From JAXDAY01 sp034679345 (lineage in GTDB: Bacteria > Eisenbacteria > RBG-16-71-46 > CAIMUX01 > VGJL01): 64,000 nt of DNA. Below the pieces are notes generated by a model. That model ran no database searches. It saw only the letters and a program-made list of their open reading frames with translations, and was not told the DNA's origin. Shown here one piece after another: positions 56,927-64,000 of this stretch. Location of the stretch: the NCBI GenBank assembly GCA_034679345.1, contig JAXDAY010000004.1, forward strand, positions 186,001 through 250,000. Direction: 5' to 3'. Position numbers and translations under genes: made by a program. Every line of letters starts with the position of its first letter. Within the stretch, counting starts at the first letter, position 1.

Positions 56927-57787
56927 ATGGACAAGTATCGCCGGGTCGCCATCGACCCGAATCTCGCCAAGCCTGGGTGCGACGAGGCGCTGCGCCGCCT
57001 CTGCGCCTGGCTCATCGGCAGAGGGCTCGTCGTCGTCGTTCCCCCGCACGTGCGTCCCACGCCCGAAGGGGCCCGCGTGGCCGAGCGGGCGGATCTGGCG
57101 CGCGAAGCCGACATCGTCGTCGTCCTCGGCGGCGACGGCACTCTCCTCTCCTCCGCGCGGAAGGTCTATCCGAGGAAGGTGCCGGTCCTCGGAGTGAACT
57201 TCGGCGGACTGGGATTCCTCGCCGACGTGCAGGTCGAGGACATGGTGCCGGCGCTCGAGCGCGTGCTCGCCGGACGCACCCAGAGCGAGTCGCGCATCCT
57301 GCTAAGGGCCAGTATCCTGGATTCCTCGGGCAAGACGCGCGACCGGGTCCACGCGATGAACGATGTGGTGATCCATGAGGTCGGCCACCGCCTGCTGACC
57401 TTGATGCCGATGATCGGCTCGAGCTCAATGGGCGAAGTGAAGGCCGACGGGCTCATCGTGGCGACCCCGACCGGATCGACCGCCTATTCCCTCTCCGCGG
57501 GAGGCCCGATCGTGACCCCCACGCTGCGGGCGTTGATCGCCACGCCGATCTGTCCTCATATCCTCTCGATGCGGCCCATCGTCTTTCCGATCACCGAGAC
57601 TCTGACCGTCGGTTTCGCCCCGCCGGAGGCGCACGTGCGGTTGGTGGCCGACGGGCAGGAGTCGATCGAGCTGCGGCCGGGCGAGACAGTGCAGATCCGC
57701 CGCGCCCCTGGGGCGATCCAGTTCCTGCTCGTCTCCAACCGAACCTTCTACGACGTGCTGCGCAACAAGCTCAAGTGGGGTGGATGA
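56927..57787 (+). CDS. nadK: NAD kinase
   Basis: 286 residues. It phosphorylates NAD to NADP with ATP or polyphosphate. The catalytic GGDGTLLSS motif is near residue 66, then NFGGLGFLAD, NDVVIHE near 145, the KADGLIVATPTGSTAYSLSA signature near 170, and a late C-terminal SNRTFYD. ATG 56927 follows ATAGGAGAAACG, a good ribosome site. It ends just before recN, as in many bacteria. Confidence 0.96.
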   Translation: MDKYRRVAIDPNLAKPGCDEALRRLCAWLIGRGLVVVVPPHVRPTPEGARVAERADLAREADIVVVLGGDGTLLSSARKVYPRKVPVLGVNFGGLGFLADVQVEDMVPALERVLAGRTQSESRILLRASILDSSGKTRDRVHAMNDVVIHEVGHRLLTLMPMIGSSSMGEVKADGLIVATPTGSTAYSLSAGGPIVTPTLRALIATPICPHILSMRPIVFPITETLTVGFAPPEAHVRLVADGQESIELRPGETVQIRRAPGAIQFLLVSNRTFYDVLRNKLKWGG

Positions 57788-57788
57788 G

Positions 57789-59504
57789 GTGTTGCGGCGC
57801 TTGCGGCTCAAGCAGTTCGTGATCCTGGAGGAAGCCGCCGTCGAGTTCGGCGCCGGGCTCAATGCGGTCACGGGAGAGACCGGAACGGGCAAGTCGATCC
57901 TGATCGACGCGATCGGATTCCTGGCCGGCGGCCGGGGAGAGGTCTCCTGGGTGCGCGAAGGAGCCGATCTGCTTGCGGTCGAGGGGGACTTCGATCTCGC
58001 GCGCATTCCCTCCGCCCGGGCCGCCCTGGCCTCGATCGGGCTAGAGGACCAGCCGGCCGTGGAGGTGCGGATCCGCCGGGAGCTCTCCTCCTCCGGGCGC
58101 AGCCGCGCCTGGGTCGCGGAACGCCCCGTCAAGATCTCCGAGCTGCGGACAGTGGCGGGATCACTCGTCTCGATCCATGGCCAGGGCGAGCATCGACGGC
58201 TCCTCGAGCCGGCCGCGCAGCTCGAGATCCTTGATCGCCACGCCGGACTTCTCGAGTTGCGCGAGGCGTATCGCAGGGCCCGCGAGAGCTGGATGGGCAA
58301 GCTGGCGGAGGGCGGGTCGATCCGCTCCCGGCTGGCCTCGCTCGCCGAAAAGGAGGAGTGGCACCGCGCCCAGCTCGAGGAGATCACAGAGGCCGCGGTC
58401 GAGCCCGGCGAGGAGGCGCGACTGCGCGAGGAGAAGGATCGCAGGGACCTGCGGCTCAGAAGCCTCGAGACGCGCGTCGAGCTGGATCGGATCCTCTTCG
58501 AGGACGAGGGCTCCGCGTGGGATCGGCTCGAGACGGCCCTGGCCCGCGTGGAGAGGTTGGAGGGGCCGGAATGGGAGGAGGTCCGATCCAGCCTCCGCGC
58601 GGCCCGCGAGGCTCTTCGAGGTTCGCGGAGATCGCTCTCGATCGGCAACGAGCTCGAGGAGGACAATCCACGGGCCGTCGAGGAACGGCTCGGGCAGCTC
58701 TCCAGGCTCAAGAAGAAGTACGGCGGTTCGGAGGAGGCGATTCTCGAACGAGGCGAACGGCTCGCCTCCCTGCTGGACGAGACGGCCCGGCTGCGCGAGC
58801 GCGCGGAGACGATCGAGCGGGAGATCGATCACGCCCGGGATGCCTGCGCCGCGGTCGCCGCCCGCCTGGGCCGGGCGCGCCGGCGAAGCGCCCCCGGCCT
58901 CGCGGCGGCCGTGACCCGGGAGATCCGCGAGCTGGGGATGGCCGGGGCCGAGCTCACGATCCGCCTCGAGACCGAGGAGGCCGACGCCGGAGAGGTTGGC
59001 CTGCCTGCCGAAGGGTCGGCCGTGCGGAGCTTCCCCGATGGATGCGATCGCGCCCTCTTCCTGCTCTGTCCCAACCCGGGGGAGGGCACGGGAGCCCTCG
59101 GCGCCATCGCCTCGGGCGGGGAGCTTTCCCGCGCCCTGCTGGCAATCCTCACCGTGCTGGGCCATGAGGATGAGCCGCACACCGCGATCTTTGACGAGGT
59201 GGACGCCGGTATCGGCGGGGCGACGGCGGCCGCGGTGGCGCGGCGGCTGGCCCGCCTGGCGGCCTCCCGCCAGGTCCTTCTCGTGACGCACCTGCCGATC
59301 GTCGCCAGCAGGGCCACGACCCACCTGCGCGTCGAGAAGCGAACGCTCCGGGGTCGGACCCGGGCCTCGATTCTAGTCCTCGATCGGGAGGAGCGGATCG
59401 GGGAGTTGGCGCGTATGCTGGCAGGGGAGGTCGACTCCCGAATCGCACGCAGGCACGCCGAGGCCCTGATCGAAGGGGCCTCTTCGTCGAAGGAGGACGG
59501 ATGA
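57789..59504 (+). CDS. recN: DNA repair protein RecN
   Basis: 571 residues, normal size for this SMC-like ATPase acting at double-strand breaks. Walker A GETGTGKS lies near 29, two long coiled-coil arms with a central turn follow, then the signature ASGGELSRALLAI near 440 and Walker B FDEVDAGIGGATA near 470, ending with a switch LVTHLPIVAS. GTG 57789 fits the family start (LRRLRLKQFVILEEA); GTG 57780, overlapping nadK, is an alternative. The stop overlaps trpE by ATGA. Confidence 0.95.
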   Translation: MLRRLRLKQFVILEEAAVEFGAGLNAVTGETGTGKSILIDAIGFLAGGRGEVSWVREGADLLAVEGDFDLARIPSARAALASIGLEDQPAVEVRIRRELSSSGRSRAWVAERPVKISELRTVAGSLVSIHGQGEHRRLLEPAAQLEILDRHAGLLELREAYRRARESWMGKLAEGGSIRSRLASLAEKEEWHRAQLEEITEAAVEPGEEARLREEKDRRDLRLRSLETRVELDRILFEDEGSAWDRLETALARVERLEGPEWEEVRSSLRAAREALRGSRRSLSIGNELEEDNPRAVEERLGQLSRLKKKYGGSEEAILERGERLASLLDETARLRERAETIEREIDHARDACAAVAARLGRARRRSAPGLAAAVTREIRELGMAGAELTIRLETEEADAGEVGLPAEGSAVRSFPDGCDRALFLLCPNPGEGTGALGAIASGGELSRALLAILTVLGHEDEPHTAIFDEVDAGIGGATAAAVARRLARLAASRQVLLVTHLPIVASRATTHLRVEKRTLRGRTRASILVLDREERIGELARMLAGEVDSRIARRHAEALIEGASSSKEDG

Positions 59505-61036
59505 CTCTTCCGCCCTATGAGGAGTATCTCAGACACGCGCGGGACCACCGGACCGTCCCGGTCTACCGCGAGGTCTTCGCCGACCTGGCGACGCCGGTTT
59601 CGGTCTTCCGAAGCATCGACCCCAGTCGGGACGCCGCGCTGCTCGAGAGCGTTGAAGGCGGGGAGACCTGGGGGCGCTTCTCCGCGATCGGTCTCGACAG
59701 GGGGGCAATCTACGAGTCGAGGCCGGACGGCGCGACCATCGCGGACTCCGGGGGGACCCGCCGCGTGCGCGAGGAGAGGCCCCTCGCCGGGCTCGATGGC
59801 CTCCTCGAGTCGCACCGGACCGCCACCGTCGGCCAGCTGCCGCGCCTCGCTGGAGCGGCGATCGGATTCGCCTCCTACGATCTCGTGCGCCGCTTCGAGG
59901 TCTTGCCGGCGGGGACGCGCGATGACCTGGGCGTCCCCGACGCGCTCTTCGCCCTGTTCGAATCGGCGATCCTCTTCGACCACGCTGGCCACACGGCGAC
60001 CCTGGTCGCGCACACCCAGCCGGGAGAGGACCCTGCCGCGGCCTATGCTGCGGGAACCGCGCGACTCGACGGCCTCGAAGATCTGCTGGGCCGTCCCTCC
60101 GCGAGGTTGTCTCCCCGCGCGGCCGACGCAGGCCGGGTCGTGTTCCAGAGCCGGACGGGAAGACAGCAGTTCCTCGAGGCCGTGCGGCGCGCGAAGCAGT
60201 ACATCCGCGCCGGGGACGTCGTGCAGGTCGTGCTGAGCCACCGGCTCGAGGCCGACCTTCCGGCCGACCCCTTCGACGTCTATCGCGCGCTGCGGGTGAT
60301 CAACCCGTCGCCCTACATGTTCTTCCTCCGCCTCGCGGGCTGGACGATCGCCGGCTCCTCCCCGGAAGTGCTCGTCCGGCGCGAGCAGGATCTCGTGCAG
60401 ACCCGCCCGATCGCCGGGACCCGGCCAAGAGGGCGAGACGAGCTTTCCGACCGGCTGCTCGAGGAGGAGCTTCTCGCCAACGAGAAGGAGCGCGCCGAGC
60501 ACGTGATGCTCGTCGATCTCGGACGAAACGACCTCGGGCGCATCTGCCGCTTCGGGACGGTGGAGACCAACGAGCTCATGAGGGTGGAGCGCTACAGCCA
60601 CGTCATGCACATCGTCTCGAATGTGCGCGGCAGTCTGCGGGACGGGCTGTCGAACTCCGAGGTCCTGCGCGCCTGCTTCCCCGCTGGGACGGTCTCCGGC
60701 GCGCCGAAGATCCGGGCGATGGAGATCATCGACGAGCTCGAGCCCCTGCGCCGCGGGCTCTACGCAGGCGCGGTGGGCTACATGGACTTCCACGGCAACA
60801 TGGACACGGCGATCGCCATCCGCACGATTCTCTTCCGTGAGGGACGCGCCTATCTCGGCGTGGGGGCCGGGATCGTCGCCGATTCGGATCCCGAATCGGA
60901 ATGGGAGGAGACGCTTCGAAAGGCGGGCGCCCTGGTGCGGGCCTGCGAGGCGGCCGCGAGCGGGCTCGCGGTGCGGCCGAGCGCCGGGGGGGAGCTTCCG
61001 GGTCTGGCCGCGGATCCACACGGAGCGCAGACATGA
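59501..61036 (+). CDS. trpE: Anthranilate synthase component I
   Basis: 511 residues, full length. TrpE makes anthranilate from chorismate using ammonia delivered by TrpG. Chorismate-site motifs are present: IRAGDVVQVVLSHRLE, PSPYMFFLRLAGWTIAGSSPE, RPIAGTRPRGRDE, LVDLGRNDLGRI, and AGTVSGAPKIRAMEIIDELE. A tryptophan-binding LLES-like element (DAALLESVEGGETWGRFS) near 45 suggests feedback inhibition. The ATG overlaps recN, so the trp genes have no leader of their own here, and no trp attenuator was seen. Confidence 0.97.
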   Translation: MTLPPYEEYLRHARDHRTVPVYREVFADLATPVSVFRSIDPSRDAALLESVEGGETWGRFSAIGLDRGAIYESRPDGATIADSGGTRRVREERPLAGLDGLLESHRTATVGQLPRLAGAAIGFASYDLVRRFEVLPAGTRDDLGVPDALFALFESAILFDHAGHTATLVAHTQPGEDPAAAYAAGTARLDGLEDLLGRPSARLSPRAADAGRVVFQSRTGRQQFLEAVRRAKQYIRAGDVVQVVLSHRLEADLPADPFDVYRALRVINPSPYMFFLRLAGWTIAGSSPEVLVRREQDLVQTRPIAGTRPRGRDELSDRLLEEELLANEKERAEHVMLVDLGRNDLGRICRFGTVETNELMRVERYSHVMHIVSNVRGSLRDGLSNSEVLRACFPAGTVSGAPKIRAMEIIDELEPLRRGLYAGAVGYMDFHGNMDTAIAIRTILFREGRAYLGVGAGIVADSDPESEWEETLRKAGALVRACEAAASGLAVRPSAGGELPGLAADPHGAQT

Positions 61037-61602
61037 TCCTGGTCATCGACAACTACGACTCCTTCACCTACAACCTCGTGCAGCTGATCGGGGAGCTGGG
61101 CGGCGATCCGCTTGTCCATCGAAACGACGCGATCACTCCGGAAGAGGCGATGAGGCTCGACCCGAAGGGGATCGTCATCTCGCCTGGACCGAGGAGCCCC
61201 GACGAGACCGAGGCGGCGAATGAGATGATCCGCTTCTTCGCCGGGCGTCGCCCGCTCCTGGGTGTCTGCCTCGGCCACCAGTGCCTCGGTCACGTCTACG
61301 GCGGCAAGGTCGTCCAGGCGGGACGCCTGATGCACGGCAAGACCTCGATGATCATCCACAACGGTCGTGGCATCTTCTCGGGGCTGCCGAACCCGTTCCC
61401 CGCCACGCGCTATCACTCGCTTCTCGTCGAGCGCGACTCTCTGCCCTCCTGCTTCGAGGCGGTCGCCCACACGGCCGAAGGGGAACTCATGGGAATGCGC
61501 CACCGCGAGCACGAGACCTGGGGGGTGCAGTTCCACCCCGAGTCGATCCTGACTCCAGACGGGCGCCGCTTGATCTCCAACTTCCTCTTTCTCTGCCAAT
61601 AG
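61033..61602 (+). CDS. trpG: Anthranilate synthase component II (glutamine amidotransferase)
   Basis: 189 residues of the class I glutaminase family. The opening is ILVIDNYDSFTYNLVQ, the nucleophile is Cys79 in LLGVCLGHQCLG, and the His/Glu pair is in FHPESI near 168. It hydrolyses glutamine and channels ammonia to TrpE; the same type also serves as PabA in some bacteria. The ATG overlaps trpE (ATGA), which argues for the tryptophan role. trpD begins at the base after its stop. Confidence 0.96.
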   Translation: MILVIDNYDSFTYNLVQLIGELGGDPLVHRNDAITPEEAMRLDPKGIVISPGPRSPDETEAANEMIRFFAGRRPLLGVCLGHQCLGHVYGGKVVQAGRLMHGKTSMIIHNGRGIFSGLPNPFPATRYHSLLVERDSLPSCFEAVAHTAEGELMGMRHREHETWGVQFHPESILTPDGRRLISNFLFLCQ

Positions 61603-62652
61603 ATGGACGCGTCGATGAACCAGCCCAATCCGATTCCGGGGGCGATCGCGCGCATCGTCGAGGGGCAGAGCCTCACAGCGGAAGAGGCGCGCGCCTGCGT
61701 GGGGGCCATCATGTCGGGGAACGCCACCGACGCCCAGATCGGCGCATTTCTAGCCGCTCTGCGGATGAAAGGGGAGACCGACGAGGAGATCGCGGGCGCG
61801 GCGCGCGCGATGCGCGAGGCGGCCACTCCCGTGCGCCCGGCGCGGCGGCCGCTGGTCGACACCTGCGGCACGGGGGGCGACTGGCGGATGACGCGGAACA
61901 TCTCGACGGCGGCGGCGCTGGTGCTGGCCGGCGGGGGAGCGGCGGTCGCGAAGCACGGCAACCGCGCCATCACGAGCCGGAGCGGCAGCGCCGATGTCCT
62001 CGAAGCCCTCGGGGTCCGAATCGACCTGCCGGCGGAGTCCTCGGCGCGCTTGATCGACGATGTGGGAATCGCCTTTCTCTTTGCCCCGGTTCTGCACCCC
62101 GCGATGCGTCACGCGATCCAGCCGCGCCGCGAGATCGGCATCCGTACGCTCTTCAACATCCTGGGGCCAATCACGAATCCGGCGGGCGCCGAGCGCCAAG
62201 TCGTGGGAGTCTTCGCGCCGCACCTGGTGCCCCTCATCGCTTCGGTCCTGCGACAGCTGGGAGCGGAGCACGCCATCGTGGTCCATGGGGGAGGCGGCGA
62301 GGACGAGCTGAGCTTGACGCCGGGCAACTTGGCGATGGAGAGCCGATCCTCTCATCAGGAGCTGCGCGCCCTCTCGATCGACGCCGGCGAGCTTGGGCTG
62401 CGTGTGGCCGACGTTACGGCGATCACGGGAGGGGATGCGGCGCAGAACGCCTCCTGGATCGTCGCCTTGCTCGATGGCAAGATCGACGACGCCTCGCGCG
62501 ACACGGTCGTCCTGAACGCCGCGGCCGCGTTCTACGCCGCCGGGCTCGCCCGGGATCCCGCCGAGGGGTGCGCCCGCGCGCGGGAGAGCATCGACTCGGG
62601 AGCCGCGGCGCGCGTCCTCGGTCGCCTTCGCGAGGCGAGCCAAAAGCTATGA
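61603..62652 (+). CDS. trpD: Anthranilate phosphoribosyltransferase
   Basis: 349 residues. The enzyme joins anthranilate to PRPP. Motifs are the pyrophosphate loop DTCGTGGDW near 87, NISTAAALVLAGGG, KHGNRAITSRSGSADVLEAL, and the late HGGGGEDELSLT near 227, in which the first aspartate pair is retained. ATG 61603 directly follows the trpG stop; ATG 61615 is an alternative. It overlaps trpC by ATGA. Confidence 0.96.
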   Translation: MDASMNQPNPIPGAIARIVEGQSLTAEEARACVGAIMSGNATDAQIGAFLAALRMKGETDEEIAGAARAMREAATPVRPARRPLVDTCGTGGDWRMTRNISTAAALVLAGGGAAVAKHGNRAITSRSGSADVLEALGVRIDLPAESSARLIDDVGIAFLFAPVLHPAMRHAIQPRREIGIRTLFNILGPITNPAGAERQVVGVFAPHLVPLIASVLRQLGAEHAIVVHGGGGEDELSLTPGNLAMESRSSHQELRALSIDAGELGLRVADVTAITGGDAAQNASWIVALLDGKIDDASRDTVVLNAAAAFYAAGLARDPAEGCARARESIDSGAAARVLGRLREASQKL

Positions 62653-63449
62653 CGCGCCTCGAGGAGATCTGCGCGCGGCGGAAGGAGTCGATCCGCCGCC
62701 TGGTCGCGGAACAGCCGCTGTCCGTTCTGCAGGAATCGGAGCTCTGGCGGGAGACCCGCCGTCCCTTCGCCCGGGCGCTGCGGCGGGAGACGGGACCGAT
62801 TCGGGTCCTGGCGGAGTTCAAGCGCGCCTCGCCTTCGGCAGGGCCGATTCGCCCGGGCGCCGATCCCTCGATCCTGGCGCGGGAGTACGCCGATGCGGGG
62901 GCTTCGGCGATCTCGGTCGTGACCGAGCCCGAGTTCTTCGATGGCGATCCCGGGCTGCTCGCCCGCTGCCGGAAATCGGCGCCGCTTCCACTCCTCATGA
63001 AGGACTTCGTCGTCCACGAGTGGATGATTCCATGGGCCCGCGCTCTGGGCGCCGACGCGGTTCTGCTGATCGTCGCAGCCCTGGAGCGCAGCCAGATCGA
63101 GGAGTACGCCGCGGCCGCGCGCGAGTATGGGCTTGCGATCCTCTGCGAGGCGCATGACGAGAGCGAGGCGGAACGAGCCGTTTCGCTGGGGGCGGACTGC
63201 ATCGGAGTCAACCACCGCGACCTGCGCACGATGGAGATCGATCTGGATCTCTCGGACCGCCTCCTTCCCAGGATCCCGGATCGCTTCGTGCGCATCGCCG
63301 AGAGCGGGATTCGCGCGCGCCGCGAAGTCGAGCGCCTCCAGCTCTCCGGCTTCGACGCCATACTCGTCGGCGAGAGCCTGATGCGAGCACCCCGACCGGG
63401 AGAAGCCCTTCGAGCGCTGCTCGGAACGAAGGCGGAGGACGAGGGATGA
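62649..63449 (+). CDS. trpC: Indole-3-glycerol phosphate synthase
   Basis: 266 residues, a TIM barrel that closes the indole ring. Key motifs are IRVLAEFKRASPSAGPI with the catalytic lysine, VVTEPEFFDG, LLMKDFVVHEWMI with the second lysine, and the GVNHRDLRTMEID and IAESGIRAR segments. The family's usual phrase SVLTE reads SVVTE. It starts by ATGA overlap with trpD and ends by ATGA overlap with trpF. TrpC and TrpF are separate proteins here, not fused as in E. coli. Confidence 0.96.
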   Translation: MTRLEEICARRKESIRRLVAEQPLSVLQESELWRETRRPFARALRRETGPIRVLAEFKRASPSAGPIRPGADPSILAREYADAGASAISVVTEPEFFDGDPGLLARCRKSAPLPLLMKDFVVHEWMIPWARALGADAVLLIVAALERSQIEEYAAAAREYGLAILCEAHDESEAERAVSLGADCIGVNHRDLRTMEIDLDLSDRLLPRIPDRFVRIAESGIRARREVERLQLSGFDAILVGESLMRAPRPGEALRALLGTKAEDEG

Positions 63450-64000
63450 TCCATGTCAAGATCTGCGGGATCGTCCGCGAATCGGATGCCGTTGCCGCCG
63501 CGGAGGCGGGAGCCGATATGATCGGCTTCGTCTTCGCCGAGAGCCCTCGCATGATCGCGCCGGCCGCCGTTTCCCCAATTGCGCGCCGGCTCGAGCGGGA
63601 CTTCGGTCGTGTCGCGCGGGTCGGCGTCTTTGTCGACCCCGCGCCGGAGTCGATCGATCGCGCCCTCGATGCGGGGCGACTGACCCATCTACAGATCTAC
63701 GGCCGGCGGCCCGAGCAACTCCCCGAGGGGCCTGAGTGGATCGCGGCTCTTCCACTCGCCAAAGCGCAAGACGCCGCGCTCCCCGAGGGGCCGACGCCAT
63801 GGGGCGTGCTCGTCGAAGCCTGGGTGAGCGGAGCATCGGGAGGCACCGGCGCGACCTTCCCGTGGGACTGGGCGCGACCGCTGCTCGCCCGGACGCGGCT
63901 TCTGGTCGCAGGCGGACTCGACGCGGAGCGGGTCTCCGATCTTCTGCGTATGATCATCCCCTATGGGGTCGACGCTTCCTCCAGGCTGGAGACTCGCCCC
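63446..64000 (+). CDS. trpF: Phosphoribosylanthranilate isomerase, 5' part
   Basis: 185 residues are present and the frame is still open at the window edge, so the stop lies beyond it. TrpF carries out the Amadori rearrangement before TrpC. The opening IHVKICGIVRESDA has the catalytic cysteine, GADMIGFVFAESPR follows, GGTGATFPWD matches the phosphate-site motif, and the segment PYGVDASSRLE carries the closing motif. Only a few residues should be missing. ATG 63446 overlaps trpC by four bases. trpB and trpA may follow outside the window. Confidence 0.93.
   Translation, partial: MIHVKICGIVRESDAVAAAEAGADMIGFVFAESPRMIAPAAVSPIARRLERDFGRVARVGVFVDPAPESIDRALDAGRLTHLQIYGRRPEQLPEGPEWIAALPLAKAQDAALPEGPTPWGVLVEAWVSGASGGTGATFPWDWARPLLARTRLLVAGGLDAERVSDLLRMIIPYGVDASSRLETRP

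Noticed and set aside
58829..61021. 730-codon open frame on the minus strand
   Set aside because: It is antisense to recN and trpE, both of which carry full family motifs on the + strand.

Overview
This is a 64 kb piece of a high-GC, Gram-negative-type bacterial chromosome. Nearly everything reads on the + strand; only two genes (a Mut7-C protein and a PgeF-type protein) are on the minus strand. Several families together point to an FCB-group lineage outside the well-studied Bacteroidetes, such as the Eisenbacteria or a relative: a GWxTD-domain protein, a PorV/PorQ-type barrel, a SusC-like TonB receptor with an N-terminal carboxypeptidase-regulatory domain, a secreted protein with a FlgD-like C-terminal domain, and bacillithiol enzymes. 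The taxonomic placement is inference from gene content. No rRNA, insertion sequence, prophage or CRISPR array was seen.

Layout. 1-9840: cell-envelope cluster (end of an ethylbenzene-dehydrogenase-type haem-binding protein, an outer-membrane barrel, a TonB-dependent receptor, a large secreted protein, a PorV/PorQ protein and a GWxTD protein). 9876-12900: pgk-tpiA-secG, tRNA-Leu(GAG) and a single-domain response regulator. 13313-21302: a DMT transporter, a histone-deacetylase-like amidohydrolase, a histidine kinase with an NtrC-type regulator, a coiled-coil exported protein, a barrel-like protein and a lipoprotein. 22131-29966: scpA-scpB-rluB-pheA-aroA-cmk/plsC fusion-rpsA, a chromosome-segregation, aromatic amino acid and translation supra-operon. 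30091-35663: lapA-lapB, a SPOR protein, mutS and a lipoprotein. 35660-39825: glycosyltransferase, methyltransferase, bshC and bshA (bacillithiol synthesis). 39911-43678: pgeF, divergent from a membrane histidine kinase and an M23 peptidase. 43782-48720: long-chain prenyl synthase, rsfS, PfkB kinase, an unknown gene, purM and aroF. 48767-50830: tRNA-Val(GAC), infC-rpmI-rplT, a small coiled-coil gene and zapA. A probable 6S RNA lies between zapA and rny. 51111-64000: rny-ymdB-folD-xseA-xseB-ispA-nadK-recN and then trpE-G-D-C-F, with trpF cut by the window end.

Genes are packed into long transcription units with 1-4 base stop/start overlaps. All four NTG codons appear in NTGA junctions (ATGA, GTGA, TTGA and, by inference, CTGA), so translational coupling seems widespread. 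Aromatic amino acid genes are scattered over three units: pheA-aroA, aroF and trpEGDCF.

Most of the window is ordinary core genome. The points that deserve a second look are the 6S RNA candidate, a PheA whose prephenate dehydratase and ACT motifs are strongly altered, the Cmk-PlsC fusion, non-standard starts for infC and a glycosyltransferase, a promoter pattern shared by two distant genes, and the type-IX-like envelope cluster.
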